DNA of 64,000 nt from Diplonema japonicum. Its lineage: Eukaryota > Euglenozoa > Diplonemea > Diplonemida > Diplonemidae. The notes under the pieces were generated by a model. The model did no database searches. It saw nothing but the letters and a program-made list of their open reading frames with translations, and was not told where the DNA came from. Positions 38,361 through 50,600 of the stretch are shown here, in pieces. The translations under genes were made by a program, and so were the position numbers. Numbering within the stretch: position 1 is the stretch's first letter; every line of letters begins with the position of its first letter. The DNA is taken from assembly GCA_964019335.1 (NCBI GenBank), contig OZ025692.1:69501-133500 (forward strand), in the 5' to 3' direction.

Positions 38361-39735
38361 TTTCTTTTTTTTTTTTGTGGGTTCTTTGTTTGTGTTGGTG
38401 TTTTCTTTTTCTTTTCTTTTTTTAAAAAGAAGAGGGGGAAAAAAAAAGTGGTAGCATTGTGGTGGTGTTCATTTTTACCGACTTTTCTTTTTTTCCCCCT
38501 TTCTTCCCCCCCCCCCCCCCTACCCTTGATCTCTTCAGCAATATAACACCATGTTTTCTTTTTTTTATTTTCTTTTTTTGGGCGATTCACCATGGAGAAG
38601 AAGGAGACGGGGGGTATCAAAAAAAAAAGACCGAGAGAGAAAGCAACAGACCGGAAGGGTCCGGTCGATGTCTATCGTTGTGGTAAAAGAAATTGGATGG
38701 GGATGGGTTATGGGGGGAGGGGGGGCGGAAAGGGATAAGGGAGGGGAGAAAAAATTCTTAGTTCGTATATGAAACATAATCTGTATTTCAAAAAAAAAAA
38801 AAACATTTTTTTTTTAATAAAAAATGGCGGAGAAATATAGCGGTGACCCACCAAAAAGAGTCAAAATGTTGGCTGATTGTTGTCAATACACAGCCGGATT
38901 AGCCTGTAGAAAAAAGAAGAAAAAAAAAATTTATTCTGCTGTTTTCCTTCTCTCCACCCTTCTGTTTCTTCAGATTTACTTCAACTCGGGCAGGCTTTAA
39001 CCTTTTTTTTTTTAAAATTCATCTCTCTTATTATTTTCTTTTAAAAAAAGAAAGTCTCAGCACTGCCAACAAAAAAAAATATAATATCAAAAAGATAAGA
39101 AGGGCGGGAGAGAGGGACAATTAAATCAACAAAAAAAAGAAGAAAACACTAAAAGAAAAAAAATTATATGAAACACACTTTTTTTTTCTCTCTTCCCCTC
39201 CCCGACTCCCCCCCGGTTCCTTTTTTATCCTTTTTCTTCTTTTTTTTTTTTACCTGTTTTTTTCCCAATCGACTTCTTTCCCCTTCAACTGTCTAATTTT
39301 CTCGAATGCAGCGAGGCTACAGAAGAATCGGGACGGCAACAAATTAAAAAAAAAAAAAAAATGCTACTTTAAAATAATTACTTCCTTAGAATAATAAAGC
39401 AGAAAGAAAAAAAAAAGGCTATTTATGAAACACTCTAATTTCTCTTTTTAAATTCTTTTTTCCTTATTCTTTTGTTCGCCCCTTTTGTAGGACCTTGCCC
39501 CATATATTTTTATTTTCTTCGCCCGGGAAATGAAAAAAAAAAAAGAAAAAAGAAGTAAAAAAAAAAAAAAAAAAAGGGTATTTTTCTTGACACTAATGAG
39601 AACGTTCAAAGTAAGAGTGTGTAAGAAAGAGGAACTGGCCGTTGTGCGCACATGCCGGTAGAAACCTGGAGAAGAGTCTTACCGGACAAGTCAAAGACTC
39701 GTTCTTGCAAAAAAAAAAAAAAAAAAAAAAAAAAA
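38361..39735. other. Spacer between SEC31 and the UEV/RING gene
   Basis: A/T and C runs; on the minus strand a pyrimidine-rich leader precedes the UEV gene's ATG. No coding frame is supported. Confidence 0.55.
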
Positions 39736-42700
39736 TCACCATCCTTGACGCAGGTGCTTGATGCTTGCGAAAGGCTTGAACTCCTCCCAGTAGTCCCGTC
39801 CGGTTAGCTGCTCCAGCAGAGCTTGGCAGGTGGCTGCGTCTTGAGACAAGATCCCGTTCGCAAAAGAGAAGGTGGCACTCCTGACGTGCGGCTGCAGATG
39901 GTTAGCAGCAAGCTTTGCGAACAGCACTGCAAAGTTGTAAAGAACATCGACAATGGTGTGCATACCTGACAGCGACTTGTGCACCAGAACAGCTGTCTTC
40001 TGCTGCCTTCTGTCTTCAGTCGCACCGAACAAGTAGTTGAACAGCTGCACTAGCGACGTCGCGGTGGCCGCCTCTTCGGGTGTCAGGTTCGTTGTGTCAG
40101 GGTTTAGCGGTGCGAATGCCCTGTTGTTTGTATATTACGTTTGTAGTCGCATACCCCGACGGCACAGCTGGCTGGGTGGTTGGAGCTGGTGGGGCGTTCG
40201 AGTGAGATGACGAGTTGAGAGATGCTGACGACCCCGTTGTGCCAACTGCACGAGGCATGTGGGGGTTATGTGTGGGCTGCGTAGGTGCAGGGACAGGGGG
40301 TGTAGGAGCAACAGGGGCGGGCTGGTGTACGGGGTGCATGGAGGGCATAGGTTGCGTGGGCATGGGTGTGGGGGCGGTGTGCTGCGTTGGGTACGCATGG
40401 TGAGAGGTCGGGACGGGAGGGGTAGGAGTGGGGGTCGGAGCAGCGCCATACTGGTACGGCGCAGGTGTGTGTCCTGCTGCTGGGTGTGGTATAGGAGTGG
40501 GTGTAGGCGTAGGTGTCGGTGTCGGTGTAGGCGTGGGCACAGGGGCGTGATGCACAGGTGCTACGTGGGGCATATGCGACCCATGTGGCATGTGTGTGGG
40601 AGTTGGTGTGTGTGTGGGTGCAGGCATGGGGACGTGTGCGGGCGTGGGTGTCGGAGTTGTTGTTGTCGGGACAGGCGGCAGAGCAAAAAGGTCCGTCGCC
40701 GCGCCCTGTTGCGTGTCTATGTGATGAAGGCACATACCTGCTGGTGGTCACTCCACCCAGGAGCCTCGGGCTCATGCGCAGCCTCAGGTGCATGGGCAAC
40801 AGGAATAATATCGAACTGTTGGTACGGGCAGAATGCGTTCGGGTCATGCAGCAGGAGGTACGAATTCGCGAGCCTCCATTTCAGTGCCATAGAGGCCTCG
40901 TGCGTGTTAGGTGCGATGTCCAGCATCCCTTGTGCCAAGCGTGCGCCTCCTTGCTGAGCAAGAAGAGATGCGTACTTGCAGTTAAGATCAAGGTACAGCT
41001 CCGACTGGCACGCGCCAGTGACGGTGCTCATCATGGAGATGATCTCAATGAAGTGCTGCAGCTCAGACGGCTTGCTGCTATTCAGGTTAGCTGTCAGGTG
41101 CTCTACCACCTTGTCAATATTGCCCTGTTGTGTGTTCCCATGTCATGTCAATCCACATACCGCACACAGCCAGCACGTGAGAGGGTCGCCCTTCTTGGCT
41201 TCGGCAAGTGTTGTGCCTAATCGGTCGCAGAAGTAGCGCAGTTGCTCGGCCTCAGCTGAGACTGCAATAAGCGCCAAGGTCTGCGTCCAGTTGAGTGTTG
41301 CCTCCGGGAGTGCGATATTGTTGATAAGCTCATCAAGCCCCGTGTAGCCCTCAGCAAGAATACGGACCATGCTAATGATGGCACTGGACGAAGGACGGGC
41401 TGTGTACCCCTTATAGTAATGTGCCTTAGCATCGTCCCACATCCCACTGTGGCACGCCAACACCAAGGCGTCGGACAACCTCTCACCATGGACAAGCCAT
41501 TTGTGAGCCTCCGCAGCTTTTCCCACCAACAACGCCCGCTTCGCGAGCTTGTCGGCTTCATCATGCGAGACACCTTCCACATCTTTGTCGATACCCTCCT
41601 CAGTCATGTTCAGGTACTGCAGCAGAGCGTGTCGGGGCTGCTCGCTGAATTGCGTTTTCAGCACCGACCACACAGTGGCACTTACCATATCCTTATTCTG
41701 CTTTGCTGCGGTTGCCTTCGCTTCGCAGTACGCCACCTTCTCTTCGTTGCTGGCGTTCATCGCAGTTGCGTGGCTCTCCGCGTTCTTGTTAATCTCCGAC
41801 GCACTCAAAACAGACGTAACCGTCACAATGGGGTTCACACCCGTGGCGGGCGGCTGGCCAGGCTGCTGCGGCATCTTCGACGTGAACGACGCAAGACGGC
41901 CGCCAAACACGAAAGAAGCACCCACAGGGCGCTTGAGCCACCCGGGTGCTGCTTTGCAGCTCTTTGAACCCTGTTTTCGTGTTGTCGTGTGCATGGAACA
42001 CATACCGCTCCTGTGCTCAGGGAGTGCATGCTGGTCACCTTGATCCTACCGTCCACTGCGGCTCCAGAGGCGAGAACAGGCATCTGTGTGAGTTGTCGTT
42101 CGCAACAATATGCATACCGTTGGGTGCCACTTAGCATTCAGTGTTTTGCCAGTAGGAGCAGGGAGGTCGGCAGTGAGCTGCTCATGGTCCGATGCACCAG
42201 GATTCCACAAACAGGTCCTAAAGAGGTGTGGTTGCGGGTGAGTTTACATACCTTCCATCGATAGCTGTCGAGACAAGGAGCGAAGGGTCAAGAGAAGACC
42301 AAGAGAGTGACGACACACCACCGGTGTGTCCATCAAGGACAGATCGCGGCATGGTGGTGTAGCGAACGTCCCACAGCTGGATGGGAGAAGGGGCTTGGTG
42401 GACGTAGGGGAAGGTGCCCACGGCAAGCTCCAGGGAGTCCACAGGGTTCCACGCCATGGAGGTGAAGGCGTATTGGCCTGCTGCTTGGAGCTGCATTGAG
42501 AGCTTCTTCGTGCGAAGATCCCACAGCACAACTGAGCCGCTCATGGTAGAGCCGGCCAGCACACGGAGATGCTCGGGGTTGAAAAGCACGTCCGAGACGT
42601 TGGCAGAGTTGGAAGCGGAGTAGGAGGGGTCCAGAGTTAGCTCCAGGGGGTTCTTAGGGTCCCCTAGCTGCCACACTGACATAACGCCCTGCGTGCCACC

Positions 42701-43141
42701 TGTCGCGATGCAAGCCGGGCTGGCCTTGGTTGTGAAGTCCATGCAAGTAATGTTCCCGCTACGGTGCTTGATGGTCCCAAGCTCCGCGGGTTTCCCGCCA
42801 AGAATGGCGTCAGTGCTCCACAGCTTCAAAGGGCCATCGCTGAGGGCTCCCGCAATGATGCCGCCTGACCCCTGCGAGCATGCTCCCCAACTAATCTTCT
42901 CGAACCTCATGTTTTCCAACTCAAGGCCTGCTTTCTTATTCAGCTTTCCTTGCACGACATCCATCTCGTAGATTGAGACGCAGCTGGAGCTCTGGCTCTT
43001 GCTGGGTTCATCCTGGCCCCCGAACAGGCCACCAGCACTCATAAATGCTGATCCAGCAGCAGACCCCGTGACCAGCGTGGGCTTCTTGCTGGGCTCCACC
43101 ACAGGGTTCCATGCGAATACACTTGACCCAGGCCCTTCCAT
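39736..43141 (-). CDS. SEC31: SEC31, COPII outer-coat subunit, seven exons
   Basis: Seven exons: 43141-42252, 42217-42118, 42083-42006, 41970-41161, 41124-40738, 40705-40155, 40120-39736, joining to a 1066-residue frame with consistent phases. Introns are 34, 34, 35, 36, 32 and 34 nt, all starting GTATG and ending CAG or TAG. The N-terminus is a WD40 propeller (SVFAWNPVVEP, GTIKHRSGNITCMDF, RVLAGSTMSGSVVLWDLRTKKL, PIQLWDVRY, DGHTGGVSSLSW). A helical ancestral coatomer element follows after the conserved WLKRPVGASFVFGGRL signature. Then comes a Pro/Thr/His-rich disordered region and a C-terminal helical domain (ATSLVQLFNYLFGA...). With SEC13 it forms the COPII cage at ER exit sites. Without splicing the gene would appear as separate broken frames. 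Confidence 0.95.
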
Positions 43142-43236
43142 CTTTGTCCCTCCCGGCTTGTTTGACGTGAAAAAAAGAATAGTAGAGGTGAAAAAAAAAA
43201 AAGATATGTAACATTTGCCTTGAAACCTTTTCTTTG

Positions 43237-44811
43237 CTACGGAACAAAAAACCGGTTACCGCCCGACTTACCGTCCTGTTTTTTATTTCTCACGGAGAAC
43301 TCACCCTCCGAGTTGATGACGGTAAGGGACTCGGAGAAGCTGCTGGACACCTCTCTCCCCTTGGGCTTGGTGTATCGAGGGTGTAGCTGCTTGGTTTTAG
43401 TTTTGGAGAGGACAGAGAGACCTCGGTCAGCTTTTAACCGAGACTGGGAAGTCGTCTCAGGTACAGTTTTGTTTTTTTTAGGGGGTGCTGGGTGGTACTC
43501 TTCCTGGGGATCACCCTCTACGGCTTCAGCATCGCCTTCGTAGTGGGTGTACTGGATGGTGTTGTTGTCGAACTTCTCTCGAGGGGGGATGTTCTCTTCT
43601 TGCCAAGCGTCGAAGTTGATGTTCCACATGGCGAGGATCTCCATTGGGTTGACGCGGTTGGCCGTGTCTTCCTTGTCGCTCCCTGCGTAGTCGTAGTCGC
43701 TGCTCGAGGGGTCGGTTGTCGCACCGTTGTTGTCACCGTTCGTTGCAGCGTTGAGACGCTTCTCGCGGAGCTTCTGTCTCCTCTCCCGTCGAGCTCGCTC
43801 CTTCCGAAGTTGCTCGTCAACCTTCTCCTGTCGCTTTGCCATCTCTTCTGCTTGTTCGAACCCTGCCACACCGCTGTCATAGTTCATCTTCACTGCGCGT
43901 GTCTTCCACCTATCGCATTCTCGCTGCACTCTCCTCACTTGTGCATTCGACTTAGTCAGTTCTTTCCTGGATGCCTCGTACTCCATGTACAGCAGCTCCA
44001 GCGATGCCCGTTCCACACGACGCTGTTTCAGCGCCTCTTCCAGCTGCGTGTTTTTTGCCTTCGAATCATTCAGCTGTTTCCGGAGCCTCTGCACCTCATT
44101 CTGATGCTGCTTTATATTCTGATGTGCCAGATCCTGCTCCGTCTTCATTCTCTCGTGCGACGTCTCTAGCTGCTTGCACCTTGACAGCACGCCTTCAATC
44201 GAGTCGTTCTGTCGCTGCAACACCAGCTGCAGATGATCGTTCCCTTGCAGAGCTATCTTGGCTTCCTCGGACAATGCGCGGTAGGCTTCTGCTCGGAATT
44301 TCTTCTCTGCTTCTGAGAGCCTTCGCTTAAACTCTGCTTCTAGGTGCCCTCTGAAGTCGGTCATTTCATTGCTCGTCTTTGATCTGAGATCTTCATTGAC
44401 GCCTTGCAGCTTCTCCACTGCAGCCTGGTGCTGTATCAGGGATTCCCGCAGCTGGCGGTTCTCTTTTTCGAACGATGCAAAGACCTGATTCTCTTCAGTG
44501 AGACGCGTGATCTCGACCTCTAAGTACTTGTTACGGTGATCCAGTTCCAAGATCTTTGTTTTGGCTTCCTCGTCCTGCACCTCGCTCTCCTGACCGTACA
44601 TCTGGTTCATTCTAGCCAGCTCTTCTTGAAGGAAGGCGATAACTTGGTCTTTTTTCGCCTCAGCGTCCTTAAGGTGCTGTACCAGGGCATCTTGTTGTGT
44701 CAGCTGCAAGGACAGCTTTGCGTACTCCCTTCGAGTCTGGTCCAACTCAGCTAACAGCTCCTGCATGGCCGTCCGCGTCTCATTCATGACGGGCTTCGTG
44801 GGGCTCGACAT
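43237..44811 (-). CDS. Coiled-coil protein, CFAP157/BBOF1-like
   Basis: The protein has 524 residues starting MSSPTKPVMNETRTAM, the first ATG past the stop of the previous gene. Heptad-rich helix runs from about 14 to 380. Blocks such as KILELDHRNKYLEVEITRLTEENQVFASF, EFKRRLSEAEKKFRAEAYRALSEEAKIALQGND and MEYEASRKELTKSNAQVRRVQRE resemble ciliary coiled-coil families that include CFAP157 and basal-body-orientation factor 1. The C-terminus is acidic and disordered (DPSSSDYDYAGSDKEDTANR) with a short NMEILAMWNINFDAWQEE-like conserved-looking helix. The assignment is by overall pattern only; other centrosomal coiled-coil proteins are possible. Confidence 0.6.
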   Translation of the reverse strand: MSSPTKPVMNETRTAMQELLAELDQTRREYAKLSLQLTQQDALVQHLKDAEAKKDQVIAFLQEELARMNQMYGQESEVQDEEAKTKILELDHRNKYLEVEITRLTEENQVFASFEKENRQLRESLIQHQAAVEKLQGVNEDLRSKTSNEMTDFRGHLEAEFKRRLSEAEKKFRAEAYRALSEEAKIALQGNDHLQLVLQRQNDSIEGVLSRCKQLETSHERMKTEQDLAHQNIKQHQNEVQRLRKQLNDSKAKNTQLEEALKQRRVERASLELLYMEYEASRKELTKSNAQVRRVQRECDRWKTRAVKMNYDSGVAGFEQAEEMAKRQEKVDEQLRKERARRERRQKLREKRLNAATNGDNNGATTDPSSSDYDYAGSDKEDTANRVNPMEILAMWNINFDAWQEENIPPREKFDNNTIQYTHYEGDAEAVEGDPQEEYHPAPPKKNKTVPETTSQSRLKADRGLSVLSKTKTKQLHPRYTKPKGREVSSSFSESLTVINSEGEFSVRNKKQDGKSGGNRFFVP

Positions 44812-44914
44812 GATGCATCCTGTGTGTGGTGTACTAGGCATGAACCAGTAAATGTTTTCAATAGCAGCATGGTAGTATATAAACAAAACAGAACGTAAAA
44901 GTGCCATGAGGGTG

Positions 44915-46590
44915 CTATGAGGAGTGGTGGCTCGGCGTCGATCTTTTGGACGTCCTGCGAAGCTTCGCTGTGGCCTGCCCCCCGAACCTCTCTGCCGCCT
45001 TTTCAAGGATGGCCTTCGCGTACTCCGAGAACTCGTCGAGCACCTCTTCGAAGTGTACCTTTTTCAAGATGTACAGCTCGCACACGGTGTGCGCTACGAC
45101 GGTGGCCGTTCGCTTCGTGTGGTAAATGAGTGCCACTTCGCCAAAGAAGCAGCCGTCTGTCAGTGTTGCAACGATTTTTGGTTCTTTGCCTTCCTCTTCG
45201 ACACACACGTTCACCTCGCCGCTTGAGATGAAAAACATCTCTGAGCCCACGTCTCCCGTTTTGCAAATATAGTTCCCCGCAAGCACAACGCGCGGCTGCA
45301 GGTGCAGGATAACAGCGTTGAGGAAGGCCTTGCTCACGTCCTTGAAGAGGGGTACCTTTTGAATGATATCGTTGTTGACGAACTCGGAGACCTCGAGGCG
45401 GAGGTAGGTGGGCATGTCCTGCAAGAGGTCGGTCTCGTCGACACCCTTTCTCGTGTCCCACATGTATGAGTAATATTTGCGGACTTTCATCTGCGTGGTT
45501 TGCGGGAGCCGTCGGTACTTCATCCAGTCGTTCAGGGTGTCCATCTTAGTGCGGTGTGCCTGCGTGGTGGCGTCGAGATTGCTCACCAACGACCCTACAG
45601 TACCAATGACGTTTACATAGACAGACAACCCTACAAGGGTCACAAGGATAGTGTACAGCGTCTCCAACGTGCGAACAGGAATGGTGTTCCCGTAGCCGGT
45701 CATCAGAATAAACGCCCAGTATAGTGCCCTGACGTACTGCCTCGGAACGTCTAGTTCAAAGAGGTCGTAGTAGCCTTGCCATGCGAGGCTCCTTCCTCCT
45801 GAAGGGTGTCCTGTTGTCTGGCCAATCTCCTCTCCTGGGCCTTCGTGACGGAGCACGAGGAAAAACCCACACGCTAAAAGGTGCGCTGTAAACGTCATTG
45901 TGCACGCTGCCTTGACCAGACGCGTGAGGTTTGTAGAGGCCCGCGGGTTAAAGGATTCAAACAAATGGAAATATGTATTGAAATATGTTATTCGAAGCAA
46001 ACGGTTCACCTTTATTTATTTATTTATTTATCTTGTTCTGTTCTTTTCCTCCCAAATCATACCCTGAATACGCAATCGTAGCCAAATACAGCGTTGAGGA
46101 TGTAGTCTAAGGGGAGGACAGAGAGGACGTCGTGGAAGAATCCTTGGTGGACTTTGCGAAGGTAGTGTTGCTTTATCCCCTCACGAGTGGTGATGAAGAA
46201 GCCTTTTACCTCGATGGCGGTGCGGAACTTGACCGCGATGTCGACTGCCTGAATGATGTCACCAATGACGTCAAAGAAGACCCATGGCATGATGGCTTGA
46301 ACATCGAAGCAGATCCTTATGGGGAGAAACACAAGAATGTAGAAGTATTGCATGAAGGTGATCACGTGCCATTTTGCCAGCAAGGGCCTGCTGTCTTGCC
46401 AGGGCTGCGGGTCTGTGCTCTGGTCCGGGTGAGGGTGGAACATCTGCACTGTGTTCTTAAGCCATGTAACCCAAGTATGACGTGTCTCTTCACTCTCTTC
46501 CCTTTCAACTTCCTTTATTTCCTCCTCAACCGGTATCTGCGACAGTTCGCTCACCACCATTGAATTATCTGTGTCGGGTAACGTTGCCAT
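44915..46590 (-). CDS. Cyclic-nucleotide-gated K+ channel subunit (CNG/KCNH type), two exons
   Basis: Exon 1 is 46590-46063 and exon 2 46009-44915; the 53-nt intron (GTATGATT...AAAG) restores FRVNRLLRITYF, the S4-S5 region of HCN/KCNH channels. Total 540 residues. Membrane helices S1-S3 lie in exon 1 and S5-S6 in exon 2. The pore has TGYGNTIPV, a K+ selectivity filter. The C-linker (YMWDTRKGVDETDLLQDMPTYLRLEV) leads to a cyclic-nucleotide-binding domain with GEVNVCVEEEG and FGEVALIYHTKRTATVVA, keeping the Glu and Arg-Thr that contact cAMP/cGMP. S4 lacks the long arginine series of strongly voltage-gated channels in what I can see. Probably a ciliary or plasma-membrane channel. Confidence 0.92.
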
Positions 46591-46709
46591 GTTTTTCTTT
46601 TTTTTTTTCTCCCCCCCCTTCCTCCCGCTCTCCTCCCTCCCCCCTTTTTGTGTTTTAACCAAAAAAAAAAAAAAGAAAGAAAGAAGAAGAAAAGGAGGTT
46701 AGGGCCGTG

Positions 46710-47189
46710 CTACATCTTTTTAAACTCAATTGCCAGAAACTGCTCGTCGTTATACATCACTGAGTGGTGCATGCTGTTAGACCGTGTCAGGGTGTCCAGC
46801 TCATGTGGTGTGTAATATGCATCGGGATGTGTAGGGTATTGCTCAATGCATAAAAGGGAACTATTCGGTGTAAGTACTGCTGATGCGTGGGCAAAAAAAA
46901 GAGGAAGGTCGTGCGTGGCAATATGCGAAAGCACCATAGTGCCCAGGACAAGGTCTGCCTCGCAGCACGCGGCAGGCCATGGTTTCAACACGTCATGCTG
47001 GATCACGCCTTCGACACCTCTATCCCTCAGATTCCACACTGCTCCTTCGCTCACCTCGAGCCCTACAAACTCTTTCACTCCTTTTCCTTTTAACCATCTT
47101 GATGTAACACCCCCGCCACACCCAAACTCAACCACTTTCAATCCCTTGGGCTGGCATACTCTTTCTAATATCCTCACTACACTTTTCAT
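46710..47189 (-). CDS. Small class I SAM-dependent methyltransferase
   Basis: The protein has 159 residues starting MKSVVRILERVCQ; a T-rich run and TAG acceptor lie just upstream, and the longer upstream frame is low-complexity. Motif I is VVEFGCGGGVTS, motif II VGLEVSEGAV, the acidic/post-I region GVIQHDVLKPW, motif IV DLVLGTMVLSHI, and a late strand SSLLCIEQY. The fold is short but complete enough for a Rossmann methyltransferase core. The substrate is unknown. It lacks a substrate-recognition insert, so it may act in a complex. Confidence 0.75.
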   Translation of the reverse strand: MKSVVRILERVCQPKGLKVVEFGCGGGVTSRWLKGKGVKEFVGLEVSEGAVWNLRDRGVEGVIQHDVLKPWPAACCEADLVLGTMVLSHIATHDLPLFFAHASAVLTPNSSLLCIEQYPTHPDAYYTPHELDTLTRSNSMHHSVMYNDEQFLAIEFKKM

Positions 47190-47654
47190 GGTGGACAGAT
47201 GGCTAAAAAAAAAAAAAGAAAGTTCGGGTGGAAATATCAAAAAAGAAAATAAACAGACACAACAAAAAAGAGGTGATCTAAGTAACAAAAAGACGGGGGA
47301 AACGGGGAGGGGGGGGGATCTTTATTTTTATCACAAGGTTATAATGGGAAAAAAAAAAAAAAAAGGAGGGGGAATACAGTTGGTAATGAAAGGACATGCT
47401 GGGAGAAAGGTTGACAACACAACGGTTTTTTTTTTTTTTTCTTTTCTTCCCCCTTCCCAGCCTTATCGTAGCAAAAAGAAAGGCAGAAGGTCGAATTTGA
47501 TTTGTTAATAGCACTGGAGAAAGAGTAGGGGGGGGGGGGGGGGATGGAAAGGAGAGGTTCTTTTCTTTTATTCAAAAATTCTAATTTAATTCTAACAACT
47601 GGTATCTAAAAAGAGAATATTTCTCATGAATTCACACATACAAACAACGGAGGA
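47190..47654. other. Spacer 3' of the giant coiled-coil gene
   Basis: A and T runs, a G run near 47529-47543, no supported gene. Confidence 0.5.
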
Positions 47655-50600
47655 TTATATTCTTCGGGAGGGGGATATTCTGTTTGATTGTTGCGCGTTG
47701 CGAAGCGCGGCTTGCTGTGCCTGCTGGAAAGGGCCTGCTGCAGTGACTTGGGAGCTGTGAGTCGATTCGTGTCGGGGGAACTGGTGCCCACGTGCAAGCG
47801 TTGCAAAATCATTCTTCAAAGAAGAGCAAACCATGGCGCATTCCTCCTTTGTGACCTCTTGCTGTGCCGCGACAGCAACAAGGCCACTCTGCAGCCTCTG
47901 CACAGCCGCTGACAAGTCCCCGTCACTCTCCTTTGCACATTCCTTCCTCAAAGCACTAATACTGCTTAGTATCCCCTTCAGGTCAGGCATAGCCTTCTCC
48001 ACCGATGCAACCCTTGGGATCACCTGCTCTTCTACTACCTTCACCAGCGGATATATCATGTCCTCCAGTGCCTTCATCTTTGGTGGCATCTCATGCAGGG
48101 GAATCACTTTCTTTTCTATGCTCTTGACCTTCGGTATAAGTTTTTGCAGGCCTGGAACTGCATCCTCGACTCCCTTCAATCGCGGCATCAGCGACTCCTC
48201 CACTGCTTTCAACCTCGAGTCCAACGCGTGGTCCTCGATCACCTTGATCCTTGGTATCACATGTTCCTCTACCGACGCCACCCACGGCATTAGTTGTTCC
48301 TCCATGGACTTCACCCACGGTGTCATCGTCTGTTCCACGCTGGTCATCCTTGTTGACAGCATCTGCTCTACCTCTGATACGCGCTCTGGAAGGTCTGTTT
48401 CAACATGGCTCACCTTCTGCTCTACGCCAGCTAGCTTCTGTTGCTCCTGTTGCAAAGCACGCACCGACTCCTCAATGTCTTGGATCTTCTGAGGCATCAC
48501 CGCAGACACACTGTCCACTGCCCTTACCCTGTCTTCGAGCATTGACATGCGGGGGTCGATGGAGTGCTCCACAGTACTCATCTTGTTCTGGAAGCTCTCT
48601 TCAATATTACGCATTGCACTCTCAACGGCCTGCAGTCTAGGAGCACTGTCCTGCTGTGCTATGTTCATTAAGGTCTCCTCCACGGCCTGCAGTCTGGGGG
48701 CACTGTGCTGTTGTGCAATGGTTCGCACAGCTTCCTCCACGGCCTGTAACCTAGGTATGCTATCTTGTTGCGAGATATTCCTCACCGCCTCTTCCACCGC
48801 GTACAGCCTGGGGGCGCTGTCTTGCTGTGTGATGTTCCGCAGTTTGTCCTCAACTACGGAGATGCGTGGAATCATGTCATCTGATACCAGAACACCGCGG
48901 GCCATCTTTTCTTCGATGTACTGGACTGCTTCTTGCACAGATCTCATCTCCGGCTGCGAGACATGCCCACGCATCTGGTCCTCAACAGCTGAAATGCGCG
49001 ACGTGAGCTGGTCGGCAAGGACACCGAGCGAGTTCGGCAGGATTGTCTCCTCAATGTGAGACGTCCTTCTGCTCACCTGCTCTTCGACGGACTTGAGCTT
49101 GGGGAGGTCATCTTCTACCCTAGACATTCTCCTGTCCACATCCCTCGCCAGTTGTGGAAGGGAGTCATCTGCTACCTTGCTTATAGATATCTCCACTGCC
49201 TGCAAGCGCGGTAGCAGCCTGTCCTCAAGTATCGACAAATGCGACACCACCTGGTCGTCTATTGTGCGCGTGCTCATGTGGTTTTCGTAGTTCTTGAAGG
49301 AGTTCTCCTCCAAATGCTGAACGCGGGGAAGGATCCGCTCCTCAAGCCCAAGCAGCTTCTGCCCCAGATGATCTTCAGATTGACGGATCTTCGGCAGCAG
49401 CTGCGACTCCACAGACCTGAGCTTCGGTCCAACGCTGTCCTCAACTGCTTTGATCTTTGAGCGCACTGCCTCTTCATTCGCCTTCATAGCCGGTAGCTGC
49501 GACTCAAAGAAAAGCTTGATGCGCGGCACTTCTGTCTCAACTTCCTTGATGCGCGGCACAAGCCTCTCCTCGACGGACGTCACGCGCTGCAGCATCTGCT
49601 CTTCAACAGCCTTGATCCTCGGCACAATCTGGTCTTCCATTGCAGCAAGTCTCGGGAGCTGGTCTTCCATGTTCAGGATCTTGGGTATGTTGTTTTCTAA
49701 AGCGATGATCCTTGGCAGCAGTGTCTCCTCCACGGCCTTGACACGAGGCAGAAGACGGTCATCTACTGTACTCAGTTTTACAGTGTTTCTGTCAAGCTCT
49801 TCTACCCTCTTCTGCAGCTGGAAACATGTAGACAGAGAGGCGTCTAAGTTGTCTAGGCGTGCTGCAATCGTGGCAGCGTTGATCTTTGAGTTCGATGCCT
49901 GGTCAAGGCGCTGCGTCACTCTGCGCTCGACCTCACCAACCTGGCGCTCGACATCTTCGACCTTCGACGACAGAGGCTGCACGCCCTCCGAAACGTATCG
50001 TGTGACCTCCCGCTCCAGTTTGGCAACAGCGGTGGCTTCCTCAACAGTTTCCATTCTGGCTGAAAGAACGCTTAGCATCCCCTTTGTGTCAGCCAGATCG
50101 TCAAGCCTCCTTTTGATGTCCTGTTGCACGGGTGCCGACTCCAGTGCAACTAGCCTCTGTATGACAGACTTGTGTGCGGATTGCACCTCCGATATTTTCG
50201 AGGTCTGTACTTCGAACGTATCCAGGCGGCGCTTCATATTGGCGGCAGAGGCTGACATCTCCATCGAATCGAATCTTCCTGCGATGGTCGACGCGTTCGA
50301 CTGGTTGTCCACAATCTCGTCGATCCTTCTGTTCAGGTTCCTCTCCAGCTCTGCAACCTTCGGGGCCGCTTCTATGCTTGCTACCCTGCTGGCTATGTCG
50401 CCAAGTTCTTTCCCTAAAGTCACTTTCACCTGCATTTCCTGCTCCATCTGTGCAATTCTGTTGTTCAACACCTGCAAGTCCTTAGGGGCCACTGTCTCTG
50501 CGGGGCGTGATGGTGGAGGCGGCGGCGGCTGCCACACGGAACTCATCTCTAACCCTTGCACCCGCTCCTCAAGGGTGGAGATGCTCTTGATTGCTTCAGG

